IMG/VR virus record: IMGVR_UViG_3300035698_015234 | Span: 1 to 44,457 of that record | Source: a virus | Length of the DNA: 44,457 bases | Direction: 5' to 3' (one strand) | Program-made: the position numbers and the translations under genes | Shown: positions 1 through 9,402 of the stretch, piece after piece | Layout: every line of letters starts with the position of its first letter | Numbering within the stretch: the first letter of the stretch is position 1 | The notes under the pieces: generated by a model | The model's input: the letters and a program-made list of their open reading frames with translations, nothing else | What the model was told of the DNA's origin: nothing | Database searches by the model: none

Positions 1-2559
1 AACTCCACCAGAAATTGTTCCTTTCTGAAGTCGCTTGCCATAGTTTTCCATGGATTTACCAATCATGTCGCTCTGATTCCATACCACGACAGATAATCCA
101 GCCAATGCACCAGCAATAGCACCAACAGCAGTACCAATTACAGGAACATAAGAACCAACAATAGCCCCTATCCCTGCAAAAGCTGCGACTGTTCCTGCTG
201 CTGTCAAAACAGAACCAGTCAATTTTGCCTCAGCCGCACCTGTTTTATCACCTGATTTTTCAAGTTTTGCAGCAAACCAATCTGCTGCTTTGCCTGCCGC
301 TAATAAGGCAATACCAACAACACTTGCTATTCCTGCAACTGGTCCTATTGCAGCTCTTAATCCAGTTACCAACTTCGGAAGAACACCTTTCGCTACTTGA
401 AGTAATCCTGACCCAAAAATCTTTACTTTCTTAATAAGAGGTAAAAACTCCTTAGTATATGTAGTAAGACTACCACGCTTGAATGATCCCACTACACCTT
501 TCACACCAGCTTTCTCAAATCCACCCCTGCTTTTCATAGACTTTTGGAAAGTTTTCGTAAAGGTGTTCATTATACCCCTACTACCCCTGTCACCAATTCC
601 AGCTTTTCCAGCAGCAGTTCTATAAATTGCTCTTTCTACACCCCTCGTTGCACGAATATTATCACCTTGTCGTTTAACCATCATCATTTGAACCGCACCA
701 GTAGCAGCTAATCCAACACCAACAGCAGAAAGTGTCTTGAAGGTATAATCAGCAATCATTGAAAACTTGGGTCCCCATGAAGGGAATAATTTAGTAGTCA
801 AAAATGCATTAATATCATCAGTATTCTTTGCAGTCTTCTGTGCAGTATTCAGCATTTTCACGTCTTCTGGTGAAGATGTGGTTACATCTACACCGCCAAC
901 TAAACCAGCTTGCTGAAGTTCAATAACTGTGGAAATCTTGCCTGCCCTAGCAAGAGCAAATAAGGATGCTGCTTGATCATCTAATGAAGCAGTAATACTC
1001 AAATCAGTATCAAGAGTGGGTATTTCTTTTAGAATATCAACGTATTCCCTCAATCTGGCAGTTTGGTCTCCACCATAAGCCGCTTGAAGTTGTGACGAAG
1101 CCTTTACTAATTGATTAACAGATACTACTCCACTTAATGCACCAACATTCAAAACACCATAAAAATCTTTAGCTTGTGCACGAGTTAAATTGAGTTGTTT
1201 CCTAAATCCTTCCAATTTAGAAGCATCCATACCTGGAACAATCTTGCCCATCTTTGCCAATTCGACATTGTAATTAGCAATTGTAACTCTGGCTTCCTTG
1301 AATTTCGTAATTAATTCAGATGCTTTTTGAAACAAGAAAAAGGCTGCCACACCACCAGCAACCATTTTTATATTAGTCTTACCTAAACCATTAGCAAATG
1401 ATTCTGCTTCTTGCTTTCCTTCAGTCATTTTTGATTTTAACAAATCAGTAACAGTTGTAACTTCTTTAATTTCACCAGATAATGTCTTATACGAATCTGC
1501 TTCTTTTATGATATTCTTTCTGGATTTGATTAAACTAATACCAAGTACGTTATTGGTTGTTGTTAATTTTCCAACAGCAGTATCAAGTTTGCCACTCGCC
1601 GCCGCTTTTACCAACATCTGTTTTTTTGTTTGATCAAGATGTGTCCATTCTTTTTCAAGATACCTGAGTTGTGCTTGTAATACCTTTTTATCAATAATTT
1701 CAGGAGCACTTATATTACCCATCTCACTTTGCAGTTCAACTACTTCATTGCCTATATCACGTATAGCATCTGAAATAGGTTTAATATCTATCTTCTTTGT
1801 TTTTTCAGATAACTTATCAGTTTGCAGTATAGCAGATTTTAAATCTTTTGATTCAGTACCAGAAGTCGGTTTTGATTTAGATTTTAAAGATGACGTAGAT
1901 GTCAATGCTCTTGAAGACTTATTAATGAGTTTTGTTTGGTTTTTTAAGTCTTTTGATTCGTTATTATCTCGTTTGTAAATCTTTTTATGATACTTATTGT
2001 AATCAAGTTTTTTTAACCACGAAATATCCTTTTGCATTATCTTGGTTTGCTTGAGTAATTCACTTTTAACATCAGTAATTCCTTTAGTATCACCTTTAGC
2101 CTTACTTGTTGAAATACCAGCGGTAGTTTTGCCAGTAGTTTTACCTTTTGGAATAGCTGGGAGTGGAGCAATTTTTCCTTTTTGAATTTGCTTATAAATA
2201 TCTGCTACTTCTTTCAATTCCTTTCCAAAATCTTTAACTTCACCACCAGCCTTATGCCATATTTTAACAATATTTGATAAAGATAATTCACCAGTTTTAC
2301 CTATTGTAGCTAAACCTTTAGATGCCTGAAGACTAGCAGCACCAATACCTGTTAATCCTTTATTAAGAGAATTAATACTTTTCTGAAATTTATCAGATAT
2401 CTGAAGAGCCGATGTTTGAGTTTTAGACAAATTGCCATGAGCCTTATCTGCCTTGATAGCAGAATCAGTCATGGTGTCTACACTCTTGGTAACACCTTTA
2501 GCCCCTTTAGATACTAAATCAGAAACAGTATCGAATTGACTTTTTATTTCTCCTGGCAT
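1..2559 (-). CDS. Tail tape measure protein (partial, C-terminus off the left edge)
   Basis: 853 residues are visible from an ATG at 2559 with GGAG eight bases upstream; no stop occurs before the window ends. The first ~300 residues are Lys/Ser/Thr-rich and helical with few aromatics. A hydrophobic patch lies near residue 400 (GGVAAFFLF), and long Ala/Gly-rich hydrophobic helices are encoded at about 85-215 and 290-370. This pattern is typical of tape measure proteins, which set tail length inside the tube and leave with the DNA. Its place directly after tube-like and chaperone-like genes agrees. No peptidase or lysozyme domain is seen in the visible part. The call rests on composition, length and context, not on a family match. 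Confidence 0.8.
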   Translation of the reverse strand, partial: MPGEIKSQFDTVSDLVSKGAKGVTKSVDTMTDSAIKADKAHGNLSKTQTSALQISDKFQKSINSLNKGLTGIGAASLQASKGLATIGKTGELSLSNIVKIWHKAGGEVKDFGKELKEVADIYKQIQKGKIAPLPAIPKGKTTGKTTAGISTSKAKGDTKGITDVKSELLKQTKIMQKDISWLKKLDYNKYHKKIYKRDNNESKDLKNQTKLINKSSRALTSTSSLKSKSKPTSGTESKDLKSAILQTDKLSEKTKKIDIKPISDAIRDIGNEVVELQSEMGNISAPEIIDKKVLQAQLRYLEKEWTHLDQTKKQMLVKAAASGKLDTAVGKLTTTNNVLGISLIKSRKNIIKEADSYKTLSGEIKEVTTVTDLLKSKMTEGKQEAESFANGLGKTNIKMVAGGVAAFFLFQKASELITKFKEARVTIANYNVELAKMGKIVPGMDASKLEGFRKQLNLTRAQAKDFYGVLNVGALSGVVSVNQLVKASSQLQAAYGGDQTARLREYVDILKEIPTLDTDLSITASLDDQAASLFALARAGKISTVIELQQAGLVGGVDVTTSSPEDVKMLNTAQKTAKNTDDINAFLTTKLFPSWGPKFSMIADYTFKTLSAVGVGLAATGAVQMMMVKRQGDNIRATRGVERAIYRTAAGKAGIGDRGSRGIMNTFTKTFQKSMKSRGGFEKAGVKGVVGSFKRGSLTTYTKEFLPLIKKVKIFGSGLLQVAKGVLPKLVTGLRAAIGPVAGIASVVGIALLAAGKAADWFAAKLEKSGDKTGAAEAKLTGSVLTAAGTVAAFAGIGAIVGSYVPVIGTAVGAIAGALAGLSVVVWNQSDMIGKSMENYGKRLQKGTISGGV

Positions 2560-2572
2560 CGTTCAGTCTCCA

Positions 2573-3235
2573 TTACGTAAGTAAAATATCTTTCTCAAAA
2601 ATTGTAAGAATTATATCAATTATCGTCGGATGTAATGTATACACTTTCTTTACCGAAGCATCATCCAAAGAACCATCACTATCACAAGAAAGTTCAATCT
2701 TTTTGCCTTCCTTGTCTGTTAAACTCCAATCTCTGAGATGCCATACCAATATAAAATTCCGAAGTTGAAGCTTGTCTACCAACATCTGTCCAAGCTCTTT
2801 ACGGAATGTGGCACATCTTGACCGATAAGTTGACATATCTTCATAAGTCGGAATCGTAAAATCAAACCATTCCTCACTATGACGAAGATATGCAAAATCT
2901 TTATCAAATTCAAGACCGAGACCAGTCCTCGATACGCTCATTATCTTCCCGTCTTCTTTAGAAGATAAAATATCAATTTCAACTCTGTGTTTGCTAACCT
3001 TATCCACAAAGAACGAAGGCAAAGATTCTTTCTCAATCGTTTTACCTTCCGTCTTGTCTTTCTCTATGGCTATGGCTTCATTATTAGCAATAATCTCTTT
3101 AATCCCTGTGCGTTTCTCATCATCCATAGATGCTTCAGGCGTTGCAACTTCAGGTGTTGCTACTTTAGCCTTTGCAACTTCAGGTGTTGCTACTTTTACT
3201 TCCTCAACTACTTCTTTTTTTTCATTTTCGCTCAT
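2573..3235 (-). CDS. Tail assembly chaperone-like protein A
   Basis: 220 residues; the start has AGAGGAG upstream. The first ~60 residues are a low-complexity Glu/Lys/Val/Ala tail with imperfect VATPE repeats. The rest is a compact domain containing ILVWHLRDWSL, which resembles LVSWTF and LLSWTLD in the products at 4817-5317 and 4081-4833. A gene of this kind between tube and tape measure is usually the tail assembly chaperone, which coats the tape measure before tube polymerisation. No slippery-sequence overlap with a downstream frame was found. The function is inferred from position and from similarity to its two neighbours. Confidence 0.5.
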   Translation of the reverse strand: MSENEKKEVVEEVKVATPEVAKAKVATPEVATPEASMDDEKRTGIKEIIANNEAIAIEKDKTEGKTIEKESLPSFFVDKVSKHRVEIDILSSKEDGKIMSVSRTGLGLEFDKDFAYLRHSEEWFDFTIPTYEDMSTYRSRCATFRKELGQMLVDKLQLRNFILVWHLRDWSLTDKEGKKIELSCDSDGSLDDASVKKVYTLHPTIIDIILTIFEKDILLT

Positions 3236-3263
3236 ATGTTATTCTCCTCTTGGTTTTATTTTA

Positions 3264-4079
3264 CTATAATATAATTATACCACCCGAACCAGTTGTCGCA
3301 TCTGCCGCCGTAACAAATGTATGACTATACATCCCTAAATCAGTCGTTCCGTTAAATGTGTAACCTGTCGCTGTCATTACTCCAGTTAATGTAAATGATG
3401 ATGTCCTTACACTTATTACACTTGGCGTCCCAGTCGCATATCCATAAACATTAGCATCTAATTGATAATCAATCAAACCAACTTTCAAATACTGCGGTGT
3501 CATTACATCCTTATTTAAATATACAGGCTCTACTGCCTGATTCATCGTAAATGTCCAATCCTTAATATCTGTACCACCTGACCACCAATATCCTATTGGC
3601 TGATTGTCTGTTGGTGTGCCTGTACCATAATAATCATCCAAAATATAAGCATTCGTTACAGCACTCGCTTGACGACCCAGTATAGCCATATAAGCTATTG
3701 ATGCTGAAATTAATCCTCCTGGTGCCCCACTTAATGTCAAATTCGTCAAATAACAATCTGTCATTACCCATTGACTCTCACCATCATGAATACCTATATT
3801 AAATTTATATCCTCTTCCTAATAATGTGGCTGTGGTAATTACATCCAAAACATTTTTAGTTACATCAAATGTCAAACTTCCCGTAAAAGATGAAACCCCA
3901 TCAGCATGAAGTATTTTACTTCTTGAATTCATGGGCGACCCCTGAGGGTCTATATCCAACATCTCTAAAAATGATGGCGAATCGGATTGTTCCATTCCAC
4001 CACCACTAAGAAGAACTTGTTTACCTGCTACTATTGCTGATCCTCCATATCCAAGACGTTTAGTGAAAATCGGTGGCAT
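3264..4079 (-). CDS. Tail tube-like protein 1
   Basis: 271 residues, mostly beta-type and rich in Thr, Gly and Ser. The N-terminal FTKRLGYGG resembles the openings of the products at 5448-6350 (ALGYEG) and 6363-7460 (GMGYQG), so the three look like paralogues of a tube-forming or tube-like family. The start is fixed by GGGAG seven bases upstream, embedded in the last codons of the preceding gene. Being the copy closest to the tape measure gene, it may be the main tube or a baseplate/tail-tip variant; the sequence cannot decide. Confidence 0.55.
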   Translation of the reverse strand: MPPIFTKRLGYGGSAIVAGKQVLLSGGGMEQSDSPSFLEMLDIDPQGSPMNSRSKILHADGVSSFTGSLTFDVTKNVLDVITTATLLGRGYKFNIGIHDGESQWVMTDCYLTNLTLSGAPGGLISASIAYMAILGRQASAVTNAYILDDYYGTGTPTDNQPIGYWWSGGTDIKDWTFTMNQAVEPVYLNKDVMTPQYLKVGLIDYQLDANVYGYATGTPSVISVRTSSFTLTGVMTATGYTFNGTTDLGMYSHTFVTAADATTGSGGIIIL

Positions 4080-4080
4080 A

Positions 4081-4833
4081 CTATTCTCCCATTACTATAC
4101 CTTGACTTGCCCGTGGTCTTCCACCTGCACCAGCTATTCTTGCTAATGGCTTCTTTGAAGCTGATGCCATTTTCATTGATTCATTTTCTTTACCAATAAC
4201 CATCTTTAACATAAGATATTCCTTGAAAGGCATTTCGTGAATAGGAACACCTCTGCCTACCCCAAACTTATCCCAAAAATTGCCTAATGTGCAAAATAAA
4301 CTAATTGCTTCACACGAATCTGCCACACCTCTGCTATTTCTTCCAAATAATACAGCACTTTGCCTTAATATCTTATCTTCCTCATCCTTTGAAACTGATG
4401 TTAAGTTGTCATATTTATCAATAAAAGCATCCATAAGAGGTGCTGGTACTTTCTTGACTCTTGCCCAACACGCTGTGGTCATCCACCCCTCACGACGTTC
4501 TATAGGTATATCTAATGTCCAACTAAGTAGGTTTCGCCTCACCAGGAGCGTCCTATACTCATTTAAATCGGTTACAGTAACCTTGGTCACAACCTTACCA
4601 TTTTCCTTTATATCTACATCATAAGATGAAGCTTTATCCAGAACATGATTATCACCAAAAGTTAATACCTTAAATTCAGCTTCTTCATACGATTTTCCAT
4701 TAGAATCTGGCAAACAAATACCATTTTGCCAAGATATTGGTATTTTCACACGAGCAATCATAGGATCGCATAATACCTCATATTCCCTACGAGCCTTTTC
4801 TTCTGTCGTTATTTTATTAGCCATTAAATTCAT
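4081..4833 (-). CDS. Tail assembly chaperone-like protein B
   Basis: 250 residues, with a 17-base overlap with the gene upstream. An alternative start three codons in (ATG at 4824) is equally possible because neither has a clear SD. Residues ~100-115 hold RRNLLSWTLDIP, the same aromatic strand motif as in the two related proteins at 2573-3235 and 4817-5317. The C-terminus is basic and Gly-rich. Likely a chaperone or assembly factor paired with one of the neighbouring tube-like proteins; this rests on context and shared motifs only. Confidence 0.45.
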   Translation of the reverse strand: MNLMANKITTEEKARREYEVLCDPMIARVKIPISWQNGICLPDSNGKSYEEAEFKVLTFGDNHVLDKASSYDVDIKENGKVVTKVTVTDLNEYRTLLVRRNLLSWTLDIPIERREGWMTTACWARVKKVPAPLMDAFIDKYDNLTSVSKDEEDKILRQSAVLFGRNSRGVADSCEAISLFCTLGNFWDKFGVGRGVPIHEMPFKEYLMLKMVIGKENESMKMASASKKPLARIAGAGGRPRASQGIVMGE

Positions 4834-5317
4834 AAACTCGATTCATTTCATCCAAAACATATGTTACGATATTAGGCTGTAATTTGGTAAATGCTACCCA
4901 TGATTCATCTGTTAATACCCTATTAACATGAGCTATTTTCAATCGTGGATTATCGTTTCCGAAAGTCCAAGATACCAATAATCTCTGTACCTTTAATCTG
5001 TTCAATAAATCATTATCTATCATATGAAGCCGTTTTTGCTGATCATAGGAAGTAGCCATTTTCTTCAATTCAATCATTTCATCATAGGTCCACATCCTAA
5101 AAATAACTTCATGTTTATCTATACCTTTTCCTTTCCCTTCTACCACAATCCATCTATTATCTTTCAGAACTAAATTTAATTCTACCTTGAATGTATGTTC
5201 ATCGGTTATTTCATATTTACCGGGTTTCATTAACATTTCATCAAGACGAGTCCCTCGTGGAGATTCAACCTTGGCAGCTTCTACTTTTAATTCTGGTTTT
5301 GCTTCTACTTTAGCCAT
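4817..5317 (-). CDS. Tail assembly chaperone-like protein C
   Basis: 166 residues from an ATG with GGGAGG ten bases upstream; a longer in-frame start at 5353 is rejected because it lies in the terminator hairpin. The N-terminus is Lys/Glu/Val-rich like protein A. The middle carries VQRLLVSWTFGND and the end is a helical segment (NIVTYVLDEMNRVYEF) comparable to the C-terminal helix of protein A. The gene opens a new transcriptional segment after a strong hairpin and overlaps the next gene. Probably a tail assembly factor; no precise family is recognised. Confidence 0.45.
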   Translation of the reverse strand: MAKVEAKPELKVEAAKVESPRGTRLDEMLMKPGKYEITDEHTFKVELNLVLKDNRWIVVEGKGKGIDKHEVIFRMWTYDEMIELKKMATSYDQQKRLHMIDNDLLNRLKVQRLLVSWTFGNDNPRLKIAHVNRVLTDESWVAFTKLQPNIVTYVLDEMNRVYEFNG

Positions 5318-5332
5318 AATATATCCTCCCAT

Positions 5333-5390
5333 AAACAAAAATAGCAGACACAATGATGCTATAAAAAAACTAGCAAAATGTTGTCTGCTT
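5333..5390 (-). terminator. Rho-independent terminator after the 300-residue tube-like gene
   Basis: On the minus strand AGCAGACA (5389-5382) pairs perfectly with TGTCTGCT (5350-5343), and the 3' arm is followed by ATTTTTGTTT. The loop is long, about 31 bases. It sits between the stop at 5448 and the start at 5317, so it probably limits read-through from the two abundant tube-like genes into the chaperone genes. Confidence 0.65.
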
Positions 5391-5447
5391 TTTATAATTC
5401 ATATAATGTTCCATTTAATACTACCGAATCATTACTGACTCGAAAAC

Positions 5448-6350
5448 TTATGTTGACTTTATTTCGTAAGCTGAATATTCAACTGTCAACGGAACAGGCG
5501 AATCTCCTGTCTGCACATCATCACTTTCCGTTGTCGTTTCAAGCCTTAATAACTTGATAGACTTGCCAGCCAAATCAATTTCTACTTGAGCTAAATGATC
5601 GCCTAAATATCCATTTTCTGTTCCCGTAAAATCATCCATATAGGAACCTGAAAATATTACTGTCATCGGTCCTACTGCAACATATAATGGTTCTTGTACA
5701 GTAGAATTATTATTGCATCCAAAAAACTTAAATACTTGTTGTGAAAAATCCAAACTCCAATTACTAAAATTCTTTTTAACTGGCGTACTTACTTCCGTAA
5801 TTGAAACACTTGTATTCCAATATGGTATCGGAACCTGACTATATTTCGCACTTGGATTTAATGGCTCTGGAAAATTAACAGGTGGACATATTAAACCACC
5901 ATCAGATGATTCACCTTTCCTATTGTTAATATACTGATCGCCCCAAGTATAAGTATCCCGCTTTAAAGCCACAAATCCTACCGAACCATCAACTGCTCCC
6001 CCATCACTTGCCGAAATACTAAGACTGTTAAAAAAACAATTCAAATACTGCTGAACATTGTCTTTTCTCGATATAAGATTTATTTCCTTGTAATTTTGTC
6101 TGTCAAATAACCAAGTTTTTAATTCAAGTTCAAATGTATCTCTCGTCATCTCAAAACTTATTGAACCATCTTCTTGCACCCAATCATAATTAAAAGGAGC
6201 ACCAATACCTATTTCGCTTTCTGGTGTCTTTATTTGACCACCATAACCTGCTGCAGATTCTAGTCGCACACGTGTCCTTGGGACAGAACTCCCCGTCCCA
6301 AGGACATAATGTGTTCCTAATTTTATCAGCCCTTCATATCCAAGAGCCAT
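5448..6350 (-). CDS. Tail tube-like protein 2
   Basis: 300 residues, beta-rich, opening with ALGYEGLIKLG. It shares the overall plan of the next gene upstream: a Gly-Tyr-x-Gly start, an early segment on loss or gain of mass (ISFEMTRD here, VDVEMQFG there), a central aromatic segment (PIPYWNTS here, PIPFWRTQ in the 6363-7460 product) and a late SGSYMDDF/SGSVTLFH strand. The SD is AAGGAAGG. The matching PIPxW motifs make paralogy with the 365-residue product convincing. Probably a tube or tube-associated virion protein; a strong terminator follows. Confidence 0.6.
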   Translation of the reverse strand: MALGYEGLIKLGTHYVLGTGSSVPRTRVRLESAAGYGGQIKTPESEIGIGAPFNYDWVQEDGSISFEMTRDTFELELKTWLFDRQNYKEINLISRKDNVQQYLNCFFNSLSISASDGGAVDGSVGFVALKRDTYTWGDQYINNRKGESSDGGLICPPVNFPEPLNPSAKYSQVPIPYWNTSVSITEVSTPVKKNFSNWSLDFSQQVFKFFGCNNNSTVQEPLYVAVGPMTVIFSGSYMDDFTGTENGYLGDHLAQVEIDLAGKSIKLLRLETTTESDDVQTGDSPVPLTVEYSAYEIKST

Positions 6351-6362
6351 TGATAACCTTCC

Positions 6363-7460
6363 TTATGCAGGGATAGCACCCGCAGATGTGGACATAAGGA
6401 ACGGAGGCAATACGTAATTATTATAGCAACGTCCACCCATACCCTTAATACTGAATACACGATTTACCACAGCATCCAGACCAGGAATACTATAATCATC
6501 GCTTTCAACCACGACTGCTGGTATCTCAAAAAACACGTTTCCGCTTGGTCCACCAGCAATAGTTACTCGGAACCATGTGTTTTCAGCATACAGATATGGA
6601 CTTGTTAATGTTCCCGAAGCCGTAGGTCCAAGAATCGGGTCAAACACACCATTCGGATGGAATAATGTAACAGAACCAGAAACATCCATCGGTCCTTGTA
6701 ACAGAGCGATAGGCAAACGAGTTCCACTACATACATACAGCCAGATTGAGTTCTGTGTTACATCCGCACTCCACTCAACTGTTTCTGTTCCTACTTGTGG
6801 TAATGCACCACCAGTAAATGGTGTGCCATAAGTACCCACAAGTAATTGAGCTTGTGTACGCCAGAACGGAATCGGATTGACGCTTGTACCACCAGGATTC
6901 AATGGATTAGTCGTTGAGAAAACTGAACAATCGCTACCAATCACACCTTTCCTTTGAAGCTGATAACTATAATCGGTGAAATCTGTTCCACCAGCCGGAT
7001 CAACTTCAGTACGATTCAAACATATTACGCCCAATGATGACGTAAGGAATGAACCTTCGGATGTTGAAAATCCAGCCGAAGAGTTAAAGGCTCCAAATGT
7101 ATCATAGTTACTATGATAAGCACCAGTTGTTCGATATTGGTATACCCTTGCACCATCGGGAGAAATGTCCAATGATTTAGGATATGCTCTGTATGCAACA
7201 ATCCAATCCTGTAAGAAGTCCCAGATTATGCCTCCTGCACCGAACTGCATTTCGACATCAACTGTTCCTTCATAACGAATAGCTGCATCTGCATAGTGAG
7301 CAGATGTTGCTGCATTATACCAGCCAGCACCCCATACTGCCGAACTATAAATCGGCTCTAATACAAGGTTAACACTAGCACCTGTGGCAAGTAAAACCGC
7401 AGGACTCGTTGCCGGGCCAGTTTCATAAAATTTTACAAATCCTTGATATCCCATTCCCAT
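6363..7460 (-). CDS. Tail tube-like protein 3 (longest paralogue)
   Basis: 365 residues, Gly/Ser/Thr-rich and beta-type, starting GMGYQGFVKFYE. The start has AGGAGG eight bases upstream. The motif NPIPFWRTQ at about residue 195 aligns with QVPIPYWNTS of the neighbour, and the Gly-Tyr-x-Gly start is common to the three tube-like proteins. Lacking cysteine clusters or enzymatic motifs, it is best read as a structural tail protein. It is somewhat richer in G+C at third positions than its neighbours, as also seen in the major capsid gene, which fits high expression. Confidence 0.6.
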   Translation of the reverse strand: MGMGYQGFVKFYETGPATSPAVLLATGASVNLVLEPIYSSAVWGAGWYNAATSAHYADAAIRYEGTVDVEMQFGAGGIIWDFLQDWIVAYRAYPKSLDISPDGARVYQYRTTGAYHSNYDTFGAFNSSAGFSTSEGSFLTSSLGVICLNRTEVDPAGGTDFTDYSYQLQRKGVIGSDCSVFSTTNPLNPGGTSVNPIPFWRTQAQLLVGTYGTPFTGGALPQVGTETVEWSADVTQNSIWLYVCSGTRLPIALLQGPMDVSGSVTLFHPNGVFDPILGPTASGTLTSPYLYAENTWFRVTIAGGPSGNVFFEIPAVVVESDDYSIPGLDAVVNRVFSIKGMGGRCYNNYVLPPFLMSTSAGAIPA

Positions 7461-7495
7461 AAATAATTCCTCCTATTATTGTTGTTGTTCTATCT

Positions 7496-8293
7496 TTATA
7501 GTGCAATCTGTCTCTCTTTTAGATTTCGCACCTTTATAATATCACCAAGCGTACCAGTCAAACCAGCAGGCTTTAGTATTATGTTTGTAACATCCAAAAA
7601 TCTGTCAGAAGTTATTCCTATATCTATTTCTGTTCCAGATAGAGAGCCTCCTGGTATTGTTACATCTATCGTTGTCGGATTATTATCAATATCCTTTACC
7701 GATAATCTCAAATCCAAATTAGTTCCTCCCATTGATACCACATAAGCTTTCAATTGTGTTGCTGCAAAATATGTTCCATTCGCTGGATTAGTTGTATTTC
7801 CATTACCATAACTCACTCCATCTGTGAACAATATTGCTGGACCAGCTATTACTTGTGCTGTTGCAAAATCATCCACTCTTTCACAAAATACATTTACTGC
7901 TAACATATAAAATCCGTATGTTACAAAGAACAATTCACCAAAATACTGACTTACTCTCTCATTTTTTGCCATCAAGTAGCCATCCCAGCCACCTACTTGT
8001 AATACACCACCGGAACCATTAGAACGATTAAAATGAACCATCATCGCCGTAACGATTTCAGTCAAATTTGTTCCCCATCTTACTATATTAGTTATCGCAA
8101 AATCATTATCTACTAGATAATACGGTCCCTGAAGTGGAATTTCCACATCTGCATCTTCAGTTGCAGTTATCATTGTCCAATAATATCCCAATCCTACTTG
8201 AGAAATAGCCGCAAGATTCGCCTTTATTTGCGAATATTGATAAGCGGCTCTATCAGCCACATTCAGCAAAGTCGTACTATCAATCAATGGCAT
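7496..8293 (-). CDS. Virion structural protein, unassigned (neck/tail region)
   Basis: 265 residues starting MPLIDSTTLL. I chose the ATG at 8293 because AGGAGA lies nine bases upstream; the longer frame from 8320 lacks an SD. It overlaps the gene upstream by 14 bases. The protein is aromatic and beta-rich (YYWTMITATEDADVEIPL, then a C-terminal VTIPGGSLSGTEIDIGITS region) without catalytic motifs. Its place between small helical connector genes and tube-like genes suggests a tail or neck component. No family recognised. Confidence 0.5.
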   Translation of the reverse strand: MPLIDSTTLLNVADRAAYQYSQIKANLAAISQVGLGYYWTMITATEDADVEIPLQGPYYLVDNDFAITNIVRWGTNLTEIVTAMMVHFNRSNGSGGVLQVGGWDGYLMAKNERVSQYFGELFFVTYGFYMLAVNVFCERVDDFATAQVIAGPAILFTDGVSYGNGNTTNPANGTYFAATQLKAYVVSMGGTNLDLRLSVKDIDNNPTTIDVTIPGGSLSGTEIDIGITSDRFLDVTNIILKPAGLTGTLGDIIKVRNLKERQIAL

Positions 8294-8588
8294 CGTAAAC
8301 ATTCTCCTGATACAATTCAACTTTGCTTTTTATACCCTTAACAATACCAATAGTTTCTTTTGCAGCCTTTGCTACTATCAACGCATAATTCTTAATTTGT
8401 TTCATCTCAAAAATAAAATCAGAATCAAGCAAATTGTCTTTATGTGCTTCCATGTAATCTTCAAGTTTTCTAATTTCTACTATTGCTTTACGACCTAATG
8501 CTAGTTTTCTAGCTACCATAGACATATCAGCAAGTGTACCAAGTTTATAAAAAGCTGGAAGCATGTTTGACGATCCTATTAGCATCAT
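8280..8588 (-). CDS. Small helical protein, unknown
   Basis: 102 residues, almost fully alpha-helical and basic (KLALGRKAIVEIRKLEDYMEA, then AKAAKETIGIVKGIKSK). The start at 8588 follows GGAGG at six bases; a longer TTG start at 8612 is less likely. It overlaps the gene upstream by 44 bases and the one downstream by 14, so translation is probably coupled. Function unknown; the context is neck/tail assembly. Confidence 0.6.
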   Translation of the reverse strand: MMLIGSSNMLPAFYKLGTLADMSMVARKLALGRKAIVEIRKLEDYMEAHKDNLLDSDFIFEMKQIKNYALIVAKAAKETIGIVKGIKSKVELYQENVYDAID

Positions 8589-8781
8589 TTTCAACCTCCA
8601 GTAATTCTCCAATAAACTCTCTTATGCCATCTTCAAGATTTTCTATTTCGGCATTACCCTTATCCACATTCTCTAATACATCAAAATTTCTCAAAGCCCT
8701 ACTATTAGCTTGATAAGGGACTTCCCCTGTTAAAACCATGTTTTCAAACAATTTTGATAGTATTTCTCCGTTCTTTTTCAT
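8545..8781 (-). CDS. Small acidic helical protein, unknown
   Basis: 78 residues, acidic, with predicted helices in both halves. It has GGAAAC close to its start and is the first gene after a GATATT-class promoter-like element at 8801-8826, 20 bases upstream of the ATG. It is translationally overlapped by the next gene. No family recognised. Confidence 0.6.
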   Translation of the reverse strand: MKKNGEILSKLFENMVLTGEVPYQANSRALRNFDVLENVDKGNAEIENLEDGIREFIGELLEVENDANRIVKHASSFL

Positions 8782-8800
8782 CTGTTTCCTATCTAACTAT

Positions 8801-8826
8801 GGTAAAAATATCAAAAAATAATTACG
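8801..8826 (-). promoter_or_regulatory. GATATT-class promoter-like element (copy 1)
   Basis: The minus strand reads GTAATTA followed by TTTTTTGATATTTTTACC. Near-identical elements occur at 42749-42775, 37230-37256, 19951-19978, 19631-19656, 14711-14734 and 25429-25452, in most cases about 20 bases before a start codon. The repetition and fixed position are visible; promoter function is inferred. The element overlaps the stop codon of the preceding gene. Confidence 0.55.
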
Positions 8827-9391
8827 GTGTTATAATCAATGGTCTAATAATGGTAGGAACATCAGATGACCCCACCGACCATAAACTCTCTGGAAATGGC
8901 TCATGTATCATCGCAAACCAACTAAATTCAGCCACTCTTATCGTTCCATCCTTTGTAGCATTATATGTTGCCGAATTAACCAAACTATCCAATATATAAG
9001 TATCTACAAGACCACCATTTACATCCCAATGAGTTTCATTTAATACCCTCATTTGTAGATTATTAGGACTGGTCATTATTTCTGATAAAACAGAAGCAAG
9101 AGCACATATATATTCTACCCCATATTTAATATTTGATACCTTAACTGTGAGAGTGCAAGTAAAGTTATAAGTTGGTCTTTGAGACCTTGTAGTAGCCCAT
9201 GAATTGTCAGCATTTGTTGGTTCAATCTCAAAACTCGGATACATATCTATTGGCAAAGTAGGACGCATCCCCTCTAAAACAGTCAAACTTCTATTGCCCT
9301 CATAAGTACGAATCAATTTGTTAATAAATGGAGCATTTCTGTCCAAAAGAGCTACGAGCGTCTTGGTTATGTTTGATGGGCTTGTATACAT
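8822..9391 (-). CDS. Tail terminator/completion-like structural protein
   Basis: 189 residues. The sequence alternates short helices (NITKTLVALLDRNAPFINKL) with strands (YNFTCTLTVKVSN) and ends in a beta-rich region. Size, position between a connector-like gene and tail genes, and the fold pattern resemble tail completion or tail terminator proteins, which cap the tube before head joining. This is inference from synteny and pattern; no diagnostic motif is present. SD is weak (AGAGAAAAG). Confidence 0.4.
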   Translation of the reverse strand: MYTSPSNITKTLVALLDRNAPFINKLIRTYEGNRSLTVLEGMRPTLPIDMYPSFEIEPTNADNSWATTRSQRPTYNFTCTLTVKVSNIKYGVEYICALASVLSEIMTSPNNLQMRVLNETHWDVNGGLVDTYILDSLVNSATYNATKDGTIRVAEFSWFAMIHEPFPESLWSVGSSDVPTIIRPLIITP

Positions 9392-9402
9392 ATCTTTTCT
9401 CT

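Noticed and set aside
8588-8612. TTG start giving eight extra residues to the 102-residue gene
   Set aside because: The ATG at 8588 has GGAGG at the right distance.
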